The notes beneath the pieces were generated by a model that did not search any database, had not been told where the DNA came from, and was given only the letters and a program-made list of their open reading frames with translations. 29,441 nucleotides of DNA from Desulfobacteraceae bacterium UBA5616 (GTDB taxonomy: Bacteria > Desulfobacterota > Desulfobacteria > Desulfobacterales > UBA5616), in assembly GCA_002423615.1 (NCBI GenBank), contig DIKO01000110.1:1-29441 (forward strand), given 5' to 3'. A program made the translations under genes and the position numbers. Shown here piece after piece: positions 7,618 to 14,756 of the stretch (positions are counted from its first letter, which is position 1; the number at the start of each line of letters is the position of its first letter).

Positions 7618-8124
7618 TTATTTTTTGACGGCAACGGCGGATTTTTGCAGCAGCACACCGAGTTCCGTTCTCCATTTCAGTGTTTCATCGCGGCCGGCTT
7701 CGATCTGCTGGTTGCCGATCCGGATGAGGTTTTCGTCCTTCTTTTCTATCCCCACCATTTTGGCCTTGAATCCGGTGTGCATTTTTTCGGCGCCGTTGAT
7801 GTAAAGGCTGTGAATGCGTTTTAATTCCATGGATTCAGGGGAAATTTCCCTCAGCAGTTCCGTAAAGCGTTTGTAGTACGGCACCACGGTATCGCTCAAG
7901 GCTTCATATACCCGTTCATCGGTCGTGTAGTTTTCTCCGGTAACGGATGCGTAGCTTTGCAATGCGGTGGCTTCAAGCTGGGACAGGTTCAGAATATCCC
8001 GGTTGACGTACCGGACAACGTCATAGGGGATTTTTTTGCCCGGACACCCGCACATCAGAAGGCATATCCAGCAAATATGAAACACCCACCAGCAATTGGG
8101 GATCAGATTGTATCTTTTCAGCAT
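7618..8124 (-). CDS. Putative lipoprotein of unknown function
   Basis: I do not recognise this 168-residue protein. Its N-terminus has a hydrophobic stretch ending in LLMCGCPG, where MCGC can act as a lipobox with the second cysteine as the lipidation site. The remainder is charged and mostly helical in character, for example DILNLSQLEATALQSYASVT and RYNxxx-type helices without other cysteines, and it ends in a lysine-rich tail. By position it could correspond to the YjbF/GfcB lipoprotein of group 4 capsule operons, but I see no sequence resemblance to that family and it is shorter. It lies between the YjbE-like gene and the exporter, so a periplasmic role in export is plausible. No Shine-Dalgarno sequence precedes the ATG; the upstream bases are T-rich. 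Confidence 0.7.
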   Translation of the reverse strand: MLKRYNLIPNCWWVFHICWICLLMCGCPGKKIPYDVVRYVNRDILNLSQLEATALQSYASVTGENYTTDERVYEALSDTVVPYYKRFTELLREISPESMELKRIHSLYINGAEKMHTGFKAKMVGIEKKDENLIRIGNQQIEAGRDETLKWRTELGVLLQKSAVAVKK

Positions 8125-8135
8125 GGTAAAATTAA

Positions 8136-8171
8136 CGAAAAAAAGAAGGAACCGTCCAAACAGCCTGACGG
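8136..8171 (-). terminator. Terminator-like hairpin with T-rich tail
   Basis: On the minus strand CCGTC (8171-8167) pairs with GACGG (8156-8152) across a ten-base loop and is followed by a T-rich tail that includes TTTTTTT. The stem is short, so termination is probably partial. It sits between the YjbE-like gene and the lipoprotein gene. Confidence 0.45.
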
Positions 8172-8197
8172 CAGAAGGTTAAAACAGCGAGGGAAAG

Positions 8198-8236
8198 TTC
8201 AGCGCATGGGGTCTATATTAAAACCCATGCGCTGAA
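8198..8236. repeat. 13-bp perfect inverted repeat (hairpin)
   Basis: TTCAGCGCATGGG (8198-8210) and CCCATGCGCTGAA (8224-8236) are perfect inverted copies separated by 13 A/T-rich bases. The hairpin lies 33 bases downstream of the YjbE-like stop on the minus strand, without an immediate T-tract. It may stabilise the 3' end of that short mRNA or act together with the T-tailed hairpin further on. Confidence 0.75.
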
Positions 8237-8269
8237 GTAAGTCATATCGGGTATGTGTTACAGGTGGAA

Positions 8270-8566
8270 TCAATGACCCGGGGTGACGTGACCCGGAGTC
8301 GTGTGATGAGCCGGCGTCGAGCCGTTATCATCATCGGTTACCGCTTCAGCGATAAGGACCACAGCCGCCAGCGTACCCGCTGCAATGGCGGTGACGCCCA
8401 GGGGGCCGATATCCCCGGCCGCACCGGATCCGGCATTACCGGTTCCAGCCCCGGTGGTTCCCTCTTGCGCAAACGCCATGCCTGATGCCAGGAAAGCGAA
8501 GACAACCAACAGCGATAGAACAGCGGCACTTTTTTTCTTCAACAGCTTTGATGTTAAGCGAATCAT
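8270..8566 (-). CDS. Small secreted YjbE/GfcA-like protein
   Basis: This 98-residue protein has a clear Sec signal peptide: lysines, then AAVLSLLVVFAFLASG, then the cleavage-like AFA-QE. The mature part is Gly/Ala/Thr-rich (EGTTGAGTGNAGSGAAG), then a hydrophobic segment GVTAIAAGTLAAVVLIAEAV, then DDDNG and a His-containing tail with TPGH repeated. This architecture resembles E. coli YjbE and GfcA, short low-complexity proteins encoded with YjbH/GfcD in exopolysaccharide operons; sequence identity is too low-complexity to prove homology. A strong GGGAGGA ribosome-binding site precedes the ATG by seven bases. A good promoter about 110 bases upstream and hairpins downstream suggest a separate short transcript. 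Confidence 0.75.
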   Translation of the reverse strand: MIRLTSKLLKKKSAAVLSLLVVFAFLASGMAFAQEGTTGAGTGNAGSGAAGDIGPLGVTAIAAGTLAAVVLIAEAVTDDDNGSTPAHHTTPGHVTPGH

Positions 8567-8674
8567 AAAAAATTCCTCCCAAGTCAGATTGTTAATCGTT
8601 AACGCTTTCGTTTAATATGATATCGGCGAGTTTAAATGTTTGATAACCCGGATAGAGCTTTCAACTTTTAAGTT

Positions 8675-8703
8675 TTTATACCAGCATAAATTCAGGATAT
8701 CAA
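8675..8703 (-). promoter_or_regulatory. Sigma-70-type promoter for the YjbE-like gene
   Basis: The -35 box TTGATA (8703-8698) and -10 box TATAAA (8680-8675) are separated by exactly 17 bases on the minus strand, each matching five of six consensus positions. Transcription would start near 8668, giving a leader of about 100 bases. The rest of the 8567-8822 gap is AT-rich. It holds a perfect TTGACA (8806-8801) with only a poor -10 partner, and an odd palindrome GTTAATCGTTAAC (8591-8603) near the ribosome-binding site that could be an operator. Confidence 0.65.
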
Positions 8704-8822
8704 CCCCTTTTTTTAATTTCGGGGAACACTAAAGATATATCATATTTAAACATGCTGATTTAACTCATTTTGTAAAGCAAATACAGGATAAGATCGGGAT
8801 TGTCAACAGATTATTTCCCGTT

Positions 8823-10868
8823 TTAATCCGCCATCCGTTCGATATCCGCGGAAAATGACCCCGGCATCATGTTTTTTCCCATGCCGTAAAGACTCTGCCA
8901 GTGCTGCACGGTGGCGGCCACGTCCCGGGTCCAGGGGGCCATGGCGTAACTGAATTTATCGTTGGTCTCGTAGTCCATCAGAATTCTCGCGGGTATGGCG
9001 ATATAGACGCCCTTATCATGGTAGTTTTTATTATAACTGTCCTTAAAGTCATCGGTGTCCGTGAAGCTGTACCAGAACCCGATTTCAAGGCCGTTGGCAT
9101 AGGTCCTGCCCACATCGAACCGCCACCCGATGTCTCCGGCCAGAAATCTGCCGTACTGGGCCTGCAGGGTCACGTCTGCATTTTCAAGAGTATAGAAAAT
9201 ATTTGCCAGAAGGGTGTGCCTGTTGAAGTCCTTGAGTTCAAACCACGTTCCCGGTTCACGTTTTCTGACCCAGTCGCCTTCAGCCCCTACAGCCAGGCTG
9301 CCGTTGCCGATAAATGCGAGAACCTCGGCATTGGCGCCGGCATACATTTCCTCCAGATAACCGAAGCTGAACCGGCCGAATATTCTTTTGTTCAGTTTAA
9401 CGGCCTGGTCGTACAGTATTTTTTCAAAATAATAGTTTTTTTCTTCGGAATAAAGCCAGGAGTCGCTGCGCACGGCATCCGGAAGGACCTCATTGCTGGA
9501 ACTGATGTTGGAATAAAAGGGAATGTCGAATCGCGCGTATGCGGCCCCACCCGGCCAAAGGGTTGCGCTGCCGTAGGGTTTGATTCCGAATTTGGCCTTG
9601 AAGAACCCCGACGGGTCATTTAAATACGGGTCAAAATCCGGTTTGATGCCGTAGGCGTAATCGGGTTTCCGGTCCCGTTCCGTCGATACGCCATGCGCCT
9701 GATCAACGACTTTTTCAGGGTACAGGTCTATCCTGACCCGCTTGAGAAATTCATTCTCCGTTGTTTTGCCGAAAACGAACCGGTCAAAATCCTCCCGGGA
9801 AACGGAGACCCTCAGCATGGGAATTCTCCGGGTGGTCAGAACAGCTTCCAGGGTCCGGGTTTCAGGGGTTGAATGAAAAAACAGGATGCGGAAAACCCGG
9901 CCCGCGGCTTTCTGATTGTACAGGTATTTGTCGTTTTCAAATTCCGCCGTGAGGACGGGGCCGTTTTCATGGATGACGACATTGTTCATCCCGGCCTTTT
10001 CGATTTCGTCCCTGATGAGTTGCAGCCGCTCGCGGGTATCCAGAGGCCGGGACGTAGGCTCTCCATACCCGCCCCAGTACCAGGGGTCCGGCCGTTTGGG
10101 CATGATTTCCTCGCCCAGTTTAAGGGCGACGTGGGCCATGAACCCCAGCTTCTCCCCCCGCTGGTAGGACAGGCCGAGATCCACCCCGGGAACCGCCTTG
10201 AACCGCAGGCCGTAGTTAAAGGAAGAATCCGCTCCTTCGGGGACGGCGGCCTGTTTATCCTTTTCGTATTCTATGGGGTTGTATTCGGCCAGAAGAAGGA
10301 GGCGTTCATGCAGGGCGACTTCAACTCCACCGAAAATTCCCACGCTGTCGGAAAAAGGCGCGGTCACATCGCCCCGGAGGCGCTTTCTTCCAAATCCCAG
10401 GGTGAAATCGAACGGATAAACCTGACGGCTCATGACCAGGTATTCGGATTGGAACAGTTTGGTGCCGGTAAAATCGTGGATGCCGGCGGCAATGGCGGGC
10501 ATCAGCCGGGATTCGGGCAAAATCTGATATTTGGCGAAAATGGCCTTGTCCTTGTAGTTGCCATACTCATCGCTCAACGCTTCGATGTTGGTCAGTTCCG
10601 TCAATACAAACCCGGCTTCCAGGCCGGGGAAGACCCCCATGCCGCCGCCGTACCATTTAAACGGCCGGGCTTCGGCATAACCGCCCCGGGCCGTTCCGTC
10701 TTCCAGGACCCGGGCGTTGGGGATTTCCAGCAGACCGGTCCCCCCCCAGTTGGCGGCGTTGTTGAAAGGATGGTCCCCGGATACGGCGGCGCCGGGTTTC
10801 AGCACCAGGCAAAGACCGATAAGGGTAAAACAGATCATCCGGAGACGGGTGGGTAAGGGGCGCTTCAC
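8823..10868 (-). CDS. YjbH/GfcD-family outer-membrane exopolysaccharide protein
   Basis: This is a 681-residue protein with a signal peptide (basic start, then MICFTLIGLCLVLKPGAAVSG) and a mature start NNAANWGGTGLLEIPNARV that is characteristic of the YjbH family. Further family-like segments are RPFKWYGGGMG and alternating beta-strand patterns throughout, consistent with a large outer-membrane beta-barrel. YjbH/GfcD works with the Wza-type exporter in yjbEFGH and group 4 capsule operons. The start is GTG at 10868, overlapping the TGA of the upstream Wzz-type gene as GTGA, so the two are translationally coupled. A 254-base non-coding stretch follows before the YjbE-like gene. The family call is good; the molecular role in polymer secretion is only known in outline. 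Confidence 0.88.
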   Translation of the reverse strand: MKRPLPTRLRMICFTLIGLCLVLKPGAAVSGDHPFNNAANWGGTGLLEIPNARVLEDGTARGGYAEARPFKWYGGGMGVFPGLEAGFVLTELTNIEALSDEYGNYKDKAIFAKYQILPESRLMPAIAAGIHDFTGTKLFQSEYLVMSRQVYPFDFTLGFGRKRLRGDVTAPFSDSVGIFGGVEVALHERLLLLAEYNPIEYEKDKQAAVPEGADSSFNYGLRFKAVPGVDLGLSYQRGEKLGFMAHVALKLGEEIMPKRPDPWYWGGYGEPTSRPLDTRERLQLIRDEIEKAGMNNVVIHENGPVLTAEFENDKYLYNQKAAGRVFRILFFHSTPETRTLEAVLTTRRIPMLRVSVSREDFDRFVFGKTTENEFLKRVRIDLYPEKVVDQAHGVSTERDRKPDYAYGIKPDFDPYLNDPSGFFKAKFGIKPYGSATLWPGGAAYARFDIPFYSNISSSNEVLPDAVRSDSWLYSEEKNYYFEKILYDQAVKLNKRIFGRFSFGYLEEMYAGANAEVLAFIGNGSLAVGAEGDWVRKREPGTWFELKDFNRHTLLANIFYTLENADVTLQAQYGRFLAGDIGWRFDVGRTYANGLEIGFWYSFTDTDDFKDSYNKNYHDKGVYIAIPARILMDYETNDKFSYAMAPWTRDVAATVQHWQSLYGMGKNMMPGSFSADIERMAD

Positions 10869-12142
10869 TTATTCTTCCGGAATAACAGGTTTTCCTTCAG
10901 TTTCAGATACCGTTCCGGATCTTCCGCCTGGATTTTTCCGGCAAATTCCTTGAGGAAGGCGGCAAAAACGGCCAGGAACAGGGCCATGAAGGTGGACAGG
11001 ATGACGATAAGGCCTCTTTTGGGGCTGGATTTCTTGTCCGGCGGCAAGGCCCTGTCCAGGACCTGGATGGTGTTCACGTCCTTGGCTTCTTCGATTTTGG
11101 CCAGCTCGTACTGGGTGGTCATGAGCTCGAAAACAGCCTGCTGAATTTTGGCTTCCCGCATCAGCCGCGCCAGCTGAAGCCCCAGTTCCGGCAGCCGGTT
11201 GAAGGGGATATAGAGGCTGGAGACTTCGGTGCCGGTGGAACCCGCGTCGCCTGTTGCCGGTTCCCTGGCGCCGGTTTCCATTTTGGAAAGCTGTTGCTGA
11301 AGTTCATCGATCTTGGATGTCAGCATCACGGCCTCATTCTGTCTTTCCGTCCCGAACTGCTTCAAGACCTCCAGTTCGGTCTGGGCGGTAATGATTTCAG
11401 CCTTGATGGCGGCGGCCCCTTCAAGGGAGACTCTGGCCTGCTCCTCGATGGAGATGAGTTTGTATTTTTCCTGGAAGTCCTTGAGCGCGGTTTCCGCCGC
11501 AGCCAGGTCCCGGGCGACTTTTTCCAGCCGGTTTTCCAGGAAAACCCGTTTCTGACGTCCTTCGCTGACATTGACCTTCCGATTGACCTTGTCCAGCATG
11601 GCGACGTAGGTGTTGGCCATGTCCGCGGCCAGTTTCGGGTCTTCTTCCTCCACCGAAACGCTGATGATCTGGTCCGTGCCGGAAATGGCGATATTGACGC
11701 GTTCCTCAAGGGTTTCATATAAATCTTCCCGGTATTCCAGGTCAAAAACCTCCTTGAGATTGAACTTTTCTATCAGGCCGTCGGCAACGGTCCGGCTCTG
11801 AAGAATCCCCACGTAAAGATCGGCCGGGGTGTTGACGCCCATGAGGCTCTCCGCCAGTCCTCCGAGGGCGCCTCCGGCCTGAGACAGAAGGCCTGAGAAT
11901 GAAGAACTCGAGCCCTGAGGGGGAAGCAGACGGGCCGTGGCCGTATATTTTTTGGGCAAGACCAGGCTGACGATGATGGAGAGGAGAAAAACCGCACCGA
12001 CAATTGCCGCCATCATTTTTTTATGCTTCAGAAGGACCAGAACCAGGTCCAGCAGGTTGATTTCATCCTCCGGCGCCATGCGGTAGGGGTCAAGGTCATG
12101 GCGCTCCGAATTCAGGGTTGGGAAATTTTGTTTTGTTTCCAT
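10865..12142 (-). CDS. Wzz/GumC-type polysaccharide co-polymerase, no kinase domain
   Basis: This is a 425-residue chain-length determinant protein. It has a cytoplasmic N-terminus (EDEINLLDLVLVLLKHKK), a first transmembrane segment at about 44-63, a long periplasmic region with coiled-coil helices, and a second transmembrane segment at about 378-397 preceded by the family's proline-rich PPDKKSSPKRG. The protein ends about 28 residues after the second membrane segment. It therefore lacks the Walker-motif tyrosine kinase domain of Wzc, and no separate BY-kinase is encoded in the window. It should span the inner membrane and control polymer length together with the exporter. The upstream gap 12143-12405 is AT-rich and must hold the promoter, but I could not settle on one. 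Confidence 0.92.
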   Translation of the reverse strand: METKQNFPTLNSERHDLDPYRMAPEDEINLLDLVLVLLKHKKMMAAIVGAVFLLSIIVSLVLPKKYTATARLLPPQGSSSSFSGLLSQAGGALGGLAESLMGVNTPADLYVGILQSRTVADGLIEKFNLKEVFDLEYREDLYETLEERVNIAISGTDQIISVSVEEEDPKLAADMANTYVAMLDKVNRKVNVSEGRQKRVFLENRLEKVARDLAAAETALKDFQEKYKLISIEEQARVSLEGAAAIKAEIITAQTELEVLKQFGTERQNEAVMLTSKIDELQQQLSKMETGAREPATGDAGSTGTEVSSLYIPFNRLPELGLQLARLMREAKIQQAVFELMTTQYELAKIEEAKDVNTIQVLDRALPPDKKSSPKRGLIVILSTFMALFLAVFAAFLKEFAGKIQAEDPERYLKLKENLLFRKNK

Positions 12143-12396
12143 GGGATGTGATCCTGAAGACCCAGCTCCGCCCTCTGGTTTACAAGGGGTAAGCCTGTAT
12201 AACTAACTAAAATTAAAATATATAAAACATTTTGACGGAAATTTTACGTTCTGTTCAACACATCTTTGATGTAAAACACCGTCTCCCTGAAGACAAAAAC
12301 ACCGGCCGGCTTTGTGAGAAAAAAGGATTCCGCCCAATTTTTTGTTCGCACTCTATATCCGACATAATCCCCAAAAAGCAATTCTTTTTTTAACCA

Positions 12397-12410
12397 ATTG
12401 AAATTTCAAT
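12397..12410. repeat. 14-bp perfect palindrome at the namZ stop
   Basis: ATTGAAATTTCAAT reads identically on both strands and covers the TGA stop of namZ (12408-12406). No T-tract follows on the minus strand, so it is not a classical terminator. Confidence 0.6.
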
Positions 12411-13575
12411 GATAAAGCTGATATTGGAGGATATCGTCCTTAAATTTCCGGGTTTCTTCCATCCATTCCCTTTCCAGCCGGTCGATGTCCTCCAGGGCCT
12501 GGATTTTAGATCTTAACTCACCGTCTCCCAGGATCAGGTCCACGGGGAACTTCTCAAACTCATATTCATAAGGAGGCGCTTTCCATTCAAAACAATCCCG
12601 ATGATGGCGCAAAACAGCGGAAAGCAATTTCAAGCTGACGGTAAACGGCGCGTATCGGCCGGGGTCTGTCACATGAATCTGAAAACCCCTGCATGGCGTT
12701 GCCGCCCATTTATGGGAAGTCGGCTCGAAGGTTAAAGGACGCAGGAATACTCCTGAAAGTTTACGCCCCCCCATGGTTTCCAGGATTTTGTCCACCTCGA
12801 GAAACGGCGCGCCGAAAATCTCGAAGGGCTGGGTGGTTCCACGGCCCTCGGATACGTTGGTGCCCTCCCAGATCACCTGGCCGGGGTAAACCAGGGCCGA
12901 AGCCGGCGTGGGCAGGTTGGGGGAGGGGGCAACCCAGGGAAGGCCGGTGTCCTGGAAATACATCTGCCGGCGCCATCCGGTCATGGGGATGACCTCGAGG
13001 TCGCAGTGGATATGGAAATGTTCATTGAACAGGCGTGCCAGTTCACCGATGGTCAGGCCGTGGCGCATGGGAATGGGAAACCTTCCCACAAAGGAGGCGT
13101 ATTCATTTTTCAGGCAGTTGCCTTCAACGCTTTCCCCGCCCACGGGGTTGGGACGGTCCAGGACGACCACTTTTTTCCCGAAACGCCTCGCCGCCTCCAT
13201 GCAGTAGCTCATGGTATAGATGAACGTATAGACCCGGGTTCCCGCATCCTGAAGATCGACCAGCAAAATGTCGATGGGATCGAACATCTGCCGGGTCGGG
13301 ATCCGGGTTTTCCCGTACAGGCTGAAAACCGGGATTTTCAACACCGGATCGGTCAAATCGTCCGATTCAATCATGTTGTCCTGTTTTTCGGCGAAAAACC
13401 CGTGCTGGGGTGAGAAGAGGGCCGCAAGCCGGCCGGGAAACCGCTCGTGAATCAATTCCCGTGCGTGAATATACCCTCGGTTAATGGAAGCCGGATTGGC
13501 CAGAAGGCCCAGTCTTTTCCCCTTTACCCATTCCGGCGGCGCCGCAATGAAACGTTCCAGTCCCGTTTGTACCAT
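12406..13575 (-). CDS. namZ: Exo-beta-N-acetylmuramidase NamZ family (DUF1343, GH171)
   Basis: The protein is 389 residues from ATG 13575, or 392 from GTG 13584. Family segments are GLLANPASI near the start, FSPQHGF, DLQDAGTRVYTFIYTMSYCMEAA, DRPNPVGG, and GLTIGELARLFN followed by GLPWVAPSPNLP and YPGQVIWEGTNVSEGRGT. NamZ (YbbC) removes terminal MurNAc from peptidoglycan fragments, so a cell-wall recycling role is expected. No signal peptide is visible, which would place it in the cytoplasm unlike secreted members. The usual PEHG is PQHG here. I prefer the ATG because the predicted promoter places the transcript start close to the GTG. It is transcribed alone, divergent from the P-loop/kor operon. 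Confidence 0.85.
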   Translation of the reverse strand: MVQTGLERFIAAPPEWVKGKRLGLLANPASINRGYIHARELIHERFPGRLAALFSPQHGFFAEKQDNMIESDDLTDPVLKIPVFSLYGKTRIPTRQMFDPIDILLVDLQDAGTRVYTFIYTMSYCMEAARRFGKKVVVLDRPNPVGGESVEGNCLKNEYASFVGRFPIPMRHGLTIGELARLFNEHFHIHCDLEVIPMTGWRRQMYFQDTGLPWVAPSPNLPTPASALVYPGQVIWEGTNVSEGRGTTQPFEIFGAPFLEVDKILETMGGRKLSGVFLRPLTFEPTSHKWAATPCRGFQIHVTDPGRYAPFTVSLKLLSAVLRHHRDCFEWKAPPYEYEFEKFPVDLILGDGELRSKIQALEDIDRLEREWMEETRKFKDDILQYQLYH

Positions 13576-13590
13576 AGGCTCCACGCATCC

Positions 13591-13619
13591 GTTATAGTAT
13601 GATCCGGTTGGCAGTCCAA
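13591..13619 (-). promoter_or_regulatory. Candidate namZ promoter
   Basis: On the minus strand TTGGAC (13619-13614) and TATAAC (13596-13591) are spaced by 17 bases. The -10 box is good and the -35 box moderate. The implied start of transcription, near 13584, leaves almost no 5' leader before the namZ start codon. Confidence 0.45.
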
Positions 13620-13707
13620 AACCTTAACACCCGATTTATTTCGTGCCTTGATTTATCAGATCGCCGGGAAACTTTCAATTAAAGGTTTTTAAAGGCCTGA
13701 AAAAAGC

Positions 13708-13736
13708 TTGACACCCATTAAAATTAAAAATACAAA
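13708..13736 (+). promoter_or_regulatory. Sigma-70-type promoter for the P-loop/kor operon
   Basis: A perfect -35 TTGACA (13708-13713) is followed after 17 A/T-rich bases by TACAAA (13731-13736), four of six -10 positions. Transcription would begin near 13743, about 25 bases before the first possible start codon of the P-loop gene. Confidence 0.6.
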
Positions 13737-13767
13737 AAAACATTTTAGTGGCCTGAATGGATAATCC

Positions 13768-14484
13768 TTGAAACTTAGCCCATATGGATCCGGATCTTTG
13801 AAGATCAACCTTAACGGCATTATCGTCATTGTCGGCAATTACGGCAGCGGAAAGACCGAGGTGGCGGTGAATCTGGCCATGGATCAGAAAAAGGCGGGGA
13901 AAGCGGTTCGCATCGCCGATCTGGATCTGGTCAACCCTTACTTCAGGACCCGTGAGGCAAGGGAAATCTTGAGCCGCATGGGCATCGATGTGGTGCTGCC
14001 TCCCAGAAAATACCTCCAGGCCGATCTGCCCGTTCTCAGTCCCCTGGTATCCGGCATGATCCGAAATCCTTCGGAACTGACGATCATCGATGCCGGCGGC
14101 GATGATGTGGGGGCCACGGTTCTTTCTTCCCTGGCCGATGCTTTTAAGGGGCGGACGGTTCAGACCCTTCAGGTGGTCAACCCTTTCCGGCCGTTTACCG
14201 AAACCATCGAGGGGTGCCTGAAAATAAAAGATGAAATTGAAAACGCTTCCCGGCTTCAGGTAACCGGCATTGTGGGAAATGCAAACCTCATCGATGAAAC
14301 CACCCCGGAGCACATCCTCTTCGGATATGAATTTGTGCGCCGGTTGTGCCGGGAAAGCGGTCTGCCCCTTGTGTTTGTCGCTGTGATGAAGCGTATTCTC
14401 GATCAAATCCATGAGCCGCCGTTTGAATGCCCCTTGCTCGTGATGGAGCGGTCCCTGGCCCTGCCATGGATGAAACAAGGGTGA
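13768..14484 (+). CDS. P-loop ATPase linked to 2-oxoacid:ferredoxin oxidoreductase genes
   Basis: This protein of up to 238 residues has a Walker A motif GNYGSGKTEV near residues 23-32, then a SIMIBI-type pattern: DLDLVNPYFR after the first strand and a Walker-B-like ELTIIDAGGDDVGA. This suggests a MinD/ParA/CobQ-like NTPase, but the exact function is unknown to me. It lies at the head of the korDABC operon, 29 bases before korD, so a role in cofactor or iron-sulfur assembly for that enzyme is possible but unproven. No ATG start exists before the Walker A motif: TTG at 13768 and TTG at 13798 are the candidates. A five-codon frame, ATG 13784 to TGA 13801, overlaps the second TTG and could be a coupling leader or chance. 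Confidence 0.8.
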   Translation: MKLSPYGSGSLKINLNGIIVIVGNYGSGKTEVAVNLAMDQKKAGKAVRIADLDLVNPYFRTREAREILSRMGIDVVLPPRKYLQADLPVLSPLVSGMIRNPSELTIIDAGGDDVGATVLSSLADAFKGRTVQTLQVVNPFRPFTETIEGCLKIKDEIENASRLQVTGIVGNANLIDETTPEHILFGYEFVRRLCRESGLPLVFVAVMKRILDQIHEPPFECPLLVMERSLALPWMKQG

Positions 14485-14513
14485 AATAAAGAAAAAACAG
14501 GAGTGAAAACATC

Positions 14514-14738
14514 ATGTCCTATCAATTGACGATTGACAATGAGCGATGCAAGGGATGCGCGTTGTGCGTGTCCGTGTGCCCGAAAAAAGTGCTGGCGCTT
14601 TCGGAAGACGTCAACCCCAAGGGGTATTTTTCCGCCTTTCAGGCCCATCCGGAAGACTGCAACCATTGCGCCATCTGCTGCATGATGTGTCCCGATGTCG
14701 CGATTTCAATTACCGAAACAGCCGACACCGCGGCTTAA
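14514..14738 (+). CDS. korD: 2-oxoglutarate:ferredoxin oxidoreductase delta subunit (2x[4Fe-4S])
   Basis: This 74-residue ferredoxin-like subunit carries two cluster motifs, CKGCALCVSVCP (near residues 13-24) and CNHCAICCMMCP (near 44-55), so it should bind two [4Fe-4S] clusters. It passes electrons between the catalytic subunits and free ferredoxin. A GGAG ribosome-binding site precedes the ATG. It is followed 18 bases later by korA in the order D-A-B-C, typical of four-subunit 2-oxoacid oxidoreductases in anaerobes. An extra cysteine (ICCMMC) lies inside the second motif. Confidence 0.92.
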   Translation: MSYQLTIDNERCKGCALCVSVCPKKVLALSEDVNPKGYFSAFQAHPEDCNHCAICCMMCPDVAISITETADTAA

Positions 14739-14756
14739 GATAAGGGAGGAAAGCAT

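Noticed and set aside
9873..10856. 327-residue plus-strand frame opposite the YjbH gene
   Set aside because: YjbH has family motifs and a coupled start; this frame is a high-GC antisense shadow without motifs or a ribosome-binding site.
13675..14478. 267-residue minus-strand frame opposite the P-loop gene
   Set aside because: The plus strand has a Walker A motif and operon context; the antisense frame shows no recognisable domain.
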